A model generated the notes under the pieces. That model was given only the letters and a program-made list of their open reading frames with translations. It was not told where the DNA came from and did not search any database. Below are positions 1 to 5,234 of a DNA stretch of 5,234 bases, one piece after another (positions within the stretch are counted from its first letter, which is position 1; each line of letters starts with the position of its first letter). Origin of the DNA: JBCCQL01 sp039414355 (GTDB lineage Bacteria > Planctomycetota > Planctomycetia > Pirellulales > Lacipirellulaceae); the NCBI GenBank assembly GCA_039414355.1, contig JBCDJN010000190.1, positions 1-5,234 of the forward strand, in the 5' to 3' direction. Position numbers and translations under genes: made by a program.

Positions 1-243
1 CGCGAGCTGTTCTTGGGCCTGGAGGACGCCCGCTGGTGCGTCGATCGCTGGCGGCTGGACTACAACCACCACCGGCCGCACAGCTCACTCGGGTACGTCC
101 CCCCGGCAGAGTTCGCCGCCCGCTGGCCCTCCTCCGCTCCGGGGCCTGCTTCGGCTACGCCTCAGCAGACGGACGGCCAGCGGAGTAGCATCCAACTACC
201 CCGATTCTCTCATACCGGCTGGTACATGAATCGGGGGAAGGCC
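1..243 (+). CDS. IS3-family transposase OrfB, C-terminal fragment
   Basis: This is the end of an integrase-like DDE transposase that cuts and joins the ends of its IS element. The frame is open from base 1, so the N-terminus and most catalytic residues lie outside the window. The visible part carries the typical IS3 OrfB C-terminal pattern: an aromatic stretch with DRWRLDYNHHRPHSSLGY at about residues 16-33, then PPAEFAARW at about residues 36-44. This is the end of the rve-type catalytic core. The 3' limit given here is an estimate. The frame has no stop before the probable IS end and stays open to position 936, where it is only the antisense shadow of the mannosidase gene. The native stop may have been lost, or a one-base shift could end the protein at the TAG at 186-188. 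The family call is firm; the exact end is not. Confidence 0.8.
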
Positions 244-244
244 A
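217..244 (+). repeat. Candidate right terminal inverted repeat of the IS
   Basis: This 28-base stretch follows the transposase domain and ends in CA at 243-244 after a GGGGG run at 233-237. The call rests on position and on similarity in style to IS3 ends. The partner repeat is not in the window, so its length and exact boundary are estimates. Confidence 0.45.
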
Positions 245-248
245 GCGC

Positions 249-282
249 GGCAGCCGCCGCTGACCGAGATGGCGGCCGTGCC
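249..282 (-). terminator. GC-rich hairpin after the mannosidase gene, possible terminator
   Basis: Bases 249-258 can pair with 271-282: GGCA with TGCC and GCCGCC with GGCGGC, with a two-base CG bulge at 277-278 and a 12-base loop. The stem starts 7 bases past the stop codon of the last operon gene, where a transcription terminator would be expected. No T-run follows it on the - strand, because the sequence runs straight into the IS end within a few bases. It may be a Rho-independent terminator that lost its T-tract to the insertion, an mRNA-stabilising 3' stem, or a chance GC-rich fold. Confidence 0.35.
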
Positions 283-288
283 AAGGGG

Positions 289-2637
289 TCACCGACTGGT
301 CGGTGGCGCCTCCCGCTTCGGCGCGGCGCCGGTGTTGAGGGCGGTCACGCTGTGAGGAGCCGCAGGCTTGCCTGGACGGTCTTCGGCAGCCGCGCCGAAC
401 TGCTTGTTGGGCCGCGGGCCCATCTCAAAGACCAACTCGCCGCCGGCGACAATGTCGGCGTGGGCGATGTAGGACTTGGTGTAGGGTCGGCCGTTGAGGC
501 TCGCCGATTGGATGAACAGGTTCTGCTTGGCGTTGTCTTTCGCGGTGATACGGAAGACGCGGCCGCCGGGCAGTTGGATCTCGGCGTTGCTCATGGCGGG
601 GCTGCCAAAGACGTAGAGCCCACCAACCGGGTCGACCGGATAGAGCCCCATGGCGGACAGGACGTACCACGCCGACATCTGGCCGCAGTCCTCGTTGCCG
701 CAGAGCCCGTCGGGCCGGTCGCTGTACATCTCGCTGAGAATCTGCCGGACCCGCGCGGCGGTCTTCCACTGCTGGCCGGCGAAGGCGTACAGGTAGGTGA
801 TGTGGTGGCTCGGCTCGTTGCCGTGCACATACTGGCCGATAAAGCCCGACATATCCAACGACGCCCCGTCGTTCTTCGTCGAGTCTTGGGTGAAGAGATC
901 GTCCAGCCGTGCGGCGAACTTCTCCTCGCCGCCTAGCAGACTGATCAGGCCCTCGGGGTCGTGCGGCACAAGCCACAGGTACTGCCACGCGTTCCCTTCG
1001 CAGTAATCGTCCTTGCGGTGCTGCGAGACGAACGGATCGAACGGCGTGTTCCAGGAGCCGTCGGCCCTTCGGCCACGCATGAAGCCCGTCTCGGGATCGA
1101 AGTAGCGTTGGTACAGCCGCGAGCGCTTAAGGAAGTACTCGTGGTCGTCGGTCCGGCCCACTCGTTGGGCGAGTTGGGCGATGCACCAGTCGTCGATGGC
1201 GTACTCCATGGCGAGCGCCACCGACTCGTGCATGGCGTCGGCCGGGATGTAGCCCCGCTGCTTGATGTAGTCCAGGCCGCGTTCGTCACGCATCGCGGTG
1301 GCCTTGGCGGCTTCGAGCACGCGCTCGGCGTCGACGCCGTCAAAGCCCTTGAGCACCGCGTCCACCAGCACCGGCACGGCGTGGTACCCGACCATGGTGT
1401 TGGTCTCGTTGGCCAGCAGGTGCCAGACGGGCAGCTTGCCCTGCTCCTCGTTGATGGCCAGCATCGAGCGGGCGAAGTCCGGCACACGCTCGGGCGCCGC
1501 GAGCGTGTGCAGCGGGTGCGCTGCGCGGTAAGTGTCCCACAGCGAGAAGATGGAGTAGTTCACGTGGTCGGCGCTCCGCCGGACCTTCTTGTCGGTCCCG
1601 CGGTAGTCGCCGTTGTGGTCGTTGAACAGCACCGGGGCGATCATCGAGTGATAGAGCGCTGTGTAGAAGACCCGCTGCTTGGCGGCGTCGCCCGATTGAA
1701 AGCGGATCACGCCGAGGGCGCGTTCCCAGGCGGCCTGGGCCTCGCGGCGTGCCGACTGGAAGTCCCAGCCCGGCGCCTCGGCCGCAAGGTTGCCCCGGGC
1801 GCCGGCTTCGTCGACCGGCGAGATGCCGACCTTCAGCAGGATCGTCCGCACGCCTTTGGCGAAGGAGAGGACCGCGACGTCGGCCTTCTTCGCTCCCTCT
1901 GCTCCAGCCGGCGCCTGCTCACCCTTGAGGAAGAAATCCGTCGACGCGAAGGGCTCGGACGACTGCAGCGAGAAGAACACACGCTGGTCCTTCGCCCAGC
2001 CGGTTGAGAAGCGGCGCCCCTCGACGCGATCGCTGGCGACTGCGGCCATCTCCGTCAGCGTCGCTCGGCCGGAGCCGTTCTCGAACTCCAGATCGATGGC
2101 GATCCGCGGCGTCACGCCCTCCGGGAACGTGTAGCGGTGCCAGCCCACACGCTCGGTGGCGGTCACCTCGGCTTGGATGTCGTCGTCCAGCAGCTTCACC
2201 GCGTAGTAGCCCGCCTCGGCGGTCTCTTGGTCGTGCGTGTAGCGCGAGGCGTAGCCCGGTTCGGGCTGCTCCCGCGTGCCACGCTCGGGGCTAACCGCGC
2301 CGACGTAGGGAGCGATGACGATGTCGCAAAGGTCGCCGATGCCGGTCCCGCTGAGGTGCGTGTGCGAGAAGCCGATCGCGACGTCGTCCGAGTAGTGGTA
2401 GCCCGAGCACCAGTCCCAGCCCTGGTAGAAGTTTGTGGGGCCGAGCTGCACCGCGCCGAACGGAACGCTGGCGCCCACAAACACATGCCCGTGGCCGCCC
2501 GAGCCGATCAGCGGATCGACGTAGTCGGTAAGGCTCGGCGCGGCGGTCTCGGCGACGGGCTGGGCGCCGGCCGGATCGCAGGGCATCGCGAGGAGGAAAC
2601 CAGCCAAGCCGAGGGCGGTCAAGGAGTAGCCGTTCAT
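289..2637 (-). CDS. Secreted glycoside hydrolase family 92 alpha-mannosidase
   Basis: The product is 782 residues, a usual length for GH92, a family of calcium-dependent inverting exo-alpha-mannosidases that trim mannose from N-glycans or mannans. An N-terminal hydrophobic segment (residues 4-18) and an AGA|Q site near residue 25 suggest export. The beta-sandwich domain starts with DYVDPLIGSGGHGHVFVG (38-55) and SHTHLSGTGIGD (91-102). The (alpha/alpha)6 domain carries FSLWDTYRAAHPL (364-376), EGNAWQYLW (547-555), GNEPSHH (606-612) and GNEDCGQMSAWY (647-658). Glu547, Glu608 and Asp650 are the acidic residues most likely at the active site; I cannot assign acid and base without an alignment. 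The start at 2637 is chosen because it avoids overlap with the kinase, has a GAGG ribosome binding site nine bases upstream, and begins just before the signal peptide. A frame open to 2727 would give 812 residues but overlaps the kinase gene. The tail (about 745-782) is rich in Ala and Pro and looks disordered. Linkage preference is not resolved. Confidence 0.93.
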   Translation of the reverse strand: MNGYSLTALGLAGFLLAMPCDPAGAQPVAETAAPSLTDYVDPLIGSGGHGHVFVGASVPFGAVQLGPTNFYQGWDWCSGYHYSDDVAIGFSHTHLSGTGIGDLCDIVIAPYVGAVSPERGTREQPEPGYASRYTHDQETAEAGYYAVKLLDDDIQAEVTATERVGWHRYTFPEGVTPRIAIDLEFENGSGRATLTEMAAVASDRVEGRRFSTGWAKDQRVFFSLQSSEPFASTDFFLKGEQAPAGAEGAKKADVAVLSFAKGVRTILLKVGISPVDEAGARGNLAAEAPGWDFQSARREAQAAWERALGVIRFQSGDAAKQRVFYTALYHSMIAPVLFNDHNGDYRGTDKKVRRSADHVNYSIFSLWDTYRAAHPLHTLAAPERVPDFARSMLAINEEQGKLPVWHLLANETNTMVGYHAVPVLVDAVLKGFDGVDAERVLEAAKATAMRDERGLDYIKQRGYIPADAMHESVALAMEYAIDDWCIAQLAQRVGRTDDHEYFLKRSRLYQRYFDPETGFMRGRRADGSWNTPFDPFVSQHRKDDYCEGNAWQYLWLVPHDPEGLISLLGGEEKFAARLDDLFTQDSTKNDGASLDMSGFIGQYVHGNEPSHHITYLYAFAGQQWKTAARVRQILSEMYSDRPDGLCGNEDCGQMSAWYVLSAMGLYPVDPVGGLYVFGSPAMSNAEIQLPGGRVFRITAKDNAKQNLFIQSASLNGRPYTKSYIAHADIVAGGELVFEMGPRPNKQFGAAAEDRPGKPAAPHSVTALNTGAAPKREAPPTSR

Positions 2638-2646
2638 CACAGTAAG

Positions 2647-2650
2647 CCTC
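2647..2650 (-). promoter_or_regulatory. Ribosome binding site of the GH92 gene
   Basis: GAGG on the - strand lies 9 bases before the ATG at 2637, inside the 22-base gap after the kinase stop codon. It supports the 782-residue start over the longer frame. It is a short match, so moderate strength is expected. Confidence 0.55.
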
Positions 2651-2659
2651 AGTCGTGTC

Positions 2660-3808
2660 TCAAGTGTCGTCGAGTTGCTGGATTGCAAAGGCGTAGGCGC
2701 CGAGCCACGCGGCGCGGTTCGCGCCAAGGCGAGAGACGCCGACGCCCAGGCACGGCTTGGTGCGGCACGCCACGGTTCGCGACGAACCCGGCACGGCCAC
2801 GCGGCGTGTTTCTCTGCGGGCGAACGCGTCGATGCCCGCTTCGGTGGTCAGGTCGAAGGCAGCGTGGCCGAGCCTCGGCAGGGTTTCGCCGTCGCGCCGC
2901 GAGAGCGGCTGGTTCAGAGACTCTAAGAGCGCCGGCATGAACACGTCCGCCGCGCCCGAGAGTCCGCCGCCGATCACGACGACGGGGTCCACCAGGCAGG
3001 TGGCGGTGGCCACCACTTCGCCAACGGCTCGGCCGAGGTCCTCGAAGGCGGCGGCGGCCGCGTGCTGATCGCCGTCAGCTTCGCCGCGTGCGATCTCGTA
3101 GATCTCGGCCGGCTGCGGCGCCGACGCCGCGTCGATGCCCACCCCGTGAGCGTACGACGTCCGCACCGCCCGGATGCTGGCGTCCTCTTCGGCCAGCAGG
3201 TCGTTCGACTCGCCGCCCCGCAGCCGCCAGATCTCTGCGGCCGCGTTGTTGTCGCCCGCGCAGAGCCGACCGTCCACCACCAGGCCACCACCCAGCCCCG
3301 TGCCGAGCGTGACACCGAACAAGTGGCGGCAGCGGTGTTCCGCGCCGACCGACGCCAACTGCTCGTTAATCGCCGGCAGCAGCCCGCCGACGGCCTCGCC
3401 TAGGGTGAACAGGTCGCCGTCGTTGTTGAGGAACGTCCGCAGCCCGAACCGTTCTTCGAGCAGCGGGCCGATCGGCACACCATCGCCATAGGCGGGAAGA
3501 TTGCCGACGTTGAACACCACGCCGCTGGGGTAGTCGGCCGGACCGGGGAAGGCGAAGCTGATCGCCGCGGGCGGGCTCGGCAGCGAAGCGATCACCTTCT
3601 CGAAGCCGGCCACGAGGTTCTTCAGGCTGGCGTCCAGATCGTCGCCACAGGCGGGGAGTACGCACGACTCGCCGACGGGCGCCCCACGCTGAAGCGCGGA
3701 GAACGCGAAGTTGGTGCCGCCGGCGTCGAGCGTGAGCACGATCCGCTCGTCGCACGCGATCCGGCTCGGGAGCAACGGTTCGTGTTCGTTAAAGGGCGAA
3801 GGCTTCAT
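2660..3808 (-). CDS. ROK-family sugar kinase (probable gluco/mannokinase)
   Basis: The product is 382 residues and very probably phosphorylates a hexose with ATP in the cytoplasm, here most likely mannose or glucose to the 6-phosphate. Residues 26-39 (TLDAGGTNFAFSAL) are the ATP phosphate-binding loop of the ASKHA fold. FPGPADYPSG (87-96) and NNDGDLFTLGEA (128-139) form the sugar-binding and catalytic region, with Asp130 the likely catalytic base. GVTLGTGLGGGLVVDG (165-180) is the second phosphate motif, and VVVIGGGLSGAADVF (276-290) the adenosine motif. The usual ROK EIGH motif reads EIWR (192-195), and no cysteine cluster follows it, so the common zinc site is absent. The C-terminal part, including GVGVSRLGANRAAWLGAYAFA (355-375), resembles a ROK subfamily I know from Bacteroidetes-type sugar loci. 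The start at 3808 has AAGGAG seven bases upstream and overlaps the transporter stop as ATGA. An in-frame extension to 4159 is only a shadow of the transporter gene. Sugar specificity is inferred from the neighbours. Confidence 0.9.
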   Translation of the reverse strand: MKPSPFNEHEPLLPSRIACDERIVLTLDAGGTNFAFSALQRGAPVGESCVLPACGDDLDASLKNLVAGFEKVIASLPSPPAAISFAFPGPADYPSGVVFNVGNLPAYGDGVPIGPLLEERFGLRTFLNNDGDLFTLGEAVGGLLPAINEQLASVGAEHRCRHLFGVTLGTGLGGGLVVDGRLCAGDNNAAAEIWRLRGGESNDLLAEEDASIRAVRTSYAHGVGIDAASAPQPAEIYEIARGEADGDQHAAAAAFEDLGRAVGEVVATATCLVDPVVVIGGGLSGAADVFMPALLESLNQPLSRRDGETLPRLGHAAFDLTTEAGIDAFARRETRRVAVPGSSRTVACRTKPCLGVGVSRLGANRAAWLGAYAFAIQQLDDT

Positions 3809-5234
3809 GCGGCGGCTCCTTCTCGGGCGATCCGCCGGGCGCTCCACACGCCGAAGAAGGCGATGTACGCGTAGCTGAGCACCGGCACGAAGAACGCCCG
3901 CTGCACGCCGACGGCGTCGGCGGCGGCCCCCATCAGCAGCGGGAAGAGCGCCCCGCCAACGATCATCATCACCAGCAGCGACGATCCCTGCGGCGTTTGT
4001 TCGCCGAGGCCGTCGATGGAGAGCGTGAAGATGTTGGACCACATGATCGAGTTGAACAGCCCGGCGCCAACCGCCGCCCACATGGCGACCCGACCGCCCG
4101 CCGTAGCCGCCACAACGAGCATGCCGGCCAGGCAGACCGAGAACCAGAAGAGCGTCCACGCCGCGCTGCCGCGCCCGAGGATGAAGACCAGCAGGCAGCC
4201 CGCCACGAGAAGCGGGAAGGGGGCGATGGACTGCAGCGGCGCCAGCTCAACCACGAGACTGCCTCCATCGAAATCGAGGCCCGTCATGACGTACACGAGC
4301 GCCACCAGGACGAAGGCGATGAGCGGCATGAACACCGCTTTGCGTTTGACGCACAGGCCGCCGCTCAGGGCGACGGCGCCGCACAGGCGGCCGATCATGG
4401 CGCCGCCCCAGTAGTAGGCCAGGTAGACGTTCGCGTCCGACTCGGGCCAGCCCATGACGTTGGGGTCGCCCAGGAAGTTCACCAAGTAGCTGCCGATGGC
4501 GACCTCGGCGCCCACGTACAGGAAGATGGCGCCCATGCCGAGCCGAAGCTGCGGGAAGCCTAACGCCCCCGACGCTGGCGCGGGGGCGGACTCGGTGGCT
4601 TCGATCGCCGGCAGCTTCGACATCGCCACCAGCACGGCCAACCCCAGCGAGACCCCCGCGTAGATCAGGTACTGGATCTGCACCGACTGCAGCGAGCCCT
4701 CGTCTTCGCTGGCGAACACCTTGTACAGCAGCAGGCCGCCAAGGATGGGCGCCAGGGTTGTGCCGAGCGAGTTGAATCCCTGCGCGAGGTTGAGCCGCGC
4801 CGAGGCGTTCTCCGGCTTGCCCAGCACCGCGGCGTACGGGTTGGCGGAGATCTGCAGCAGCGTCACGCCCGTGGCGAGCAAGAACAGCGCGGTGAGGATG
4901 AACGGGTAAGAGTTCGCCACCGAGGCGGGCCAGAAGAGCGTGCAGCCGAGGGCGCAGACTACCAGCGCAACGGCGATGAACCACTTGTAGCCAAGCCGCT
5001 GGATCGGATCGACCCCGCGCCGGGAGAAGGCGTAGTAGATGAGCGAGACGACGAAGAACGCGCTGAAGAACGCGAACTGGATCAACCCCGCTTGCAGGTA
5101 GGTGAGGGTGAAGCTCTCCTTCAGGTAGGGGAGCAGCACGTCGTTCATCACCGTGATGAACCCCCACGAGAAGAACAGCAGCGTCACGACCGCAAACGGC
5201 CCGGCCTGCGACGGCGCGCCATTAGCGGGCGCCG
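3805..5234 (-). CDS. FHS-family MFS sugar:proton symporter, N-terminus outside window
   Basis: This inner-membrane permease probably imports a hexose (mannose, glucose or galactose) with protons. The numbering here starts at the GTG at 5187, giving 460 residues. That GTG is unlikely to be the true start: the frame stays open for 15 more codons to the window edge, ending in PFAV directly before the first membrane helix, and no ATG, GTG or TTG lies in frame there. The gene is therefore annotated as partial. FHS landmarks are WGFITVMNDVLLPYLKE (8-24), QISANPYAAVLG (112-123), RLNLAQGFNSLGTTLAP (131-147) and GLFNSIMWSNIFTLSIDGLG (376-395). Asp16 matches the essential Asp46 of E. coli FucP; Gln112 sits where FucP has Glu135, as in glucose/galactose-type members. 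A Pro/Ala-rich loop (about 195-210) separates the two halves. Residues about 315-361 add two hydrophobic segments not usual between TM9 and TM10 of this family. It is the first visible gene of the operon and its TGA overlaps the kinase ATG. Confidence 0.9.
   Translation of the reverse strand, partial: APANGAPSQAGPFAVVTLLFFSWGFITVMNDVLLPYLKESFTLTYLQAGLIQFAFFSAFFVVSLIYYAFSRRGVDPIQRLGYKWFIAVALVVCALGCTLFWPASVANSYPFILTALFLLATGVTLLQISANPYAAVLGKPENASARLNLAQGFNSLGTTLAPILGGLLLYKVFASEDEGSLQSVQIQYLIYAGVSLGLAVLVAMSKLPAIEATESAPAPASGALGFPQLRLGMGAIFLYVGAEVAIGSYLVNFLGDPNVMGWPESDANVYLAYYWGGAMIGRLCGAVALSGGLCVKRKAVFMPLIAFVLVALVYVMTGLDFDGGSLVVELAPLQSIAPFPLLVAGCLLVFILGRGSAAWTLFWFSVCLAGMLVVAATAGGRVAMWAAVGAGLFNSIMWSNIFTLSIDGLGEQTPQGSSLLVMMIVGGALFPLLMGAAADAVGVQRAFFVPVLSYAYIAFFGVWSARRIAREGAAA
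3816..3821 (-). promoter_or_regulatory. Ribosome binding site of the ROK kinase gene
   Basis: A full AAGGAG on the - strand lies 7 bases before the ATG at 3808, within the last codons of the transporter gene. It fixes the kinase start and rules out the longer in-frame extension. With the ATGA overlap it points to translational coupling of the two genes. Confidence 0.8.
4564..4588 (-). repeat. Perfect 8-bp inverted repeat inside the transporter gene
   Basis: CGCCCCCG at 4564-4571 and CGGGGGCG at 4581-4588 are exact reverse complements with a 9-base spacer. The repeat lies in the codons for the Pro/Ala-rich central loop (about residues 200-208), between the two six-helix halves. It could form an mRNA hairpin that slows translation between the halves, but GC-rich Ala/Pro/Gly codons can produce this by chance. 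Confidence 0.5.

Larger units (their letters stand above)
1..244 (+). mobile_element. Right end of an IS3-family insertion sequence (partial)
   Basis: The transposase C-terminus is followed by a stretch ending in a run of five G and then AAGGCCA at 238-244. Read from the other strand this begins TGGCCTTCCCCCGATT, which fits the TG...CA termini usual for IS3-family inverted repeats. The left end is outside the window, so neither the matching inverted repeat nor a target duplication can be confirmed. If the end is right, the first flanking bases are GCGC at 245-248, a candidate target duplication. The element points toward the 3' end of the sugar operon and does not interrupt any visible gene. 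Confidence 0.65.
289..5234 (-). other. Probable mannoside utilisation operon (transporter-kinase-mannosidase)
   Basis: All three genes share the - strand. The transporter and kinase overlap by four bases, and 22 bases separate the kinase and GH92 genes, leaving no room for internal promoters of normal size in the gaps. Functions line up in one route: external release of mannose, uptake, phosphorylation. No mannose-6-phosphate isomerase, transcription regulator, TonB-dependent receptor or other hydrolase is visible; these could lie upstream beyond 5234 or elsewhere. Confidence 0.8.

Noticed and set aside
961..2007. 348-codon open frame on the + strand opposite the mannosidase gene
   Set aside because: It lies wholly antisense to clear GH92 motifs, has no recognisable domain, and has the Arg/Val/Gly/His-rich composition typical of a shadow of GC-rich codons.
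2578..2589. Lipobox at Cys20 of the mannosidase signal peptide
   Set aside because: The residues before Cys are Ala-Met-Pro, which do not fit the lipobox pattern. An AGA|Q signal peptidase I site follows closely.
2137..2940. 267-codon open frame on the + strand spanning the GH92/kinase junction
   Set aside because: It is antisense to the ends of two well-supported genes and its composition is that of a shadow frame.
3809..4159. N-terminal extension of the ROK kinase to 499 residues
   Set aside because: The extra residues are an Arg/Gly-rich frame-shifted reading of the transporter gene. The ATG at 3808 has an ideal ribosome binding site and ROK motifs begin just after it.
4016..4563. Overlapping + strand open frames opposite the transporter
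   Set aside because: They are antisense to conserved membrane helices and show no domain or ribosome binding site worth noting.
5185..5187. GTG as the true start of the transporter
   Set aside because: The frame continues upstream to the window edge with a plausible N-terminus. Starting here would cut into the first membrane helix and no ribosome binding site is visible just upstream.
1..5234. CRISPR arrays, tRNA or rRNA genes, riboswitches
   Set aside because: The window is almost entirely coding. I saw no regularly spaced direct repeats or tRNA-like cloverleaf sequence, and the gaps of 44 and 22 bases are too short for a riboswitch.

Overview
The window is GC-rich and almost fully coding. 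It holds the 3' end of an insertion sequence on the + strand, followed by three tightly packed genes on the - strand that look like one glycan-utilisation operon. GC content, the style of the IS3-like end, and the pairing of this FHS transporter and ROK subfamily with a GH92 mannosidase suggest a planctomycete-like bacterium. That placement rests on recognition only, because no rRNA or marker gene is present.

Layout from left to right: positions 1 to about 244 are the C-terminal part of an IS3-family DDE transposase and a probable right end of the element. Positions 245-288 are a short spacer carrying a GC-rich hairpin. Positions 289-2637 (-) encode a secreted glycoside hydrolase family 92 alpha-mannosidase. 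Positions 2660-3808 (-) encode a ROK-family sugar kinase of a subfamily lacking the usual zinc motif. Positions 3805 to the window edge (-) encode an FHS-type sugar:proton symporter of the major facilitator superfamily, whose N-terminus lies outside the window.

Transcription order is transporter, kinase, mannosidase. Transporter and kinase overlap by 4 bases (ATGA). Kinase and mannosidase are separated by 22 bases that contain a ribosome binding site. The inferred pathway is release of terminal mannose outside the cytoplasm by GH92, uptake by the FHS symporter, and phosphorylation by the ROK kinase to hexose 6-phosphate. The operon promoter and any regulator lie upstream, beyond position 5234.

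I see no clear evidence of a wholly new system. The points worth a second look are the zinc-less ROK kinase, an apparent extra hydrophobic pair in the transporter, the start and signal peptide of the mannosidase, and the IS end sitting immediately beside the operon's 3' hairpin. Many long open frames opposite the real genes are antisense shadows and are not annotated.
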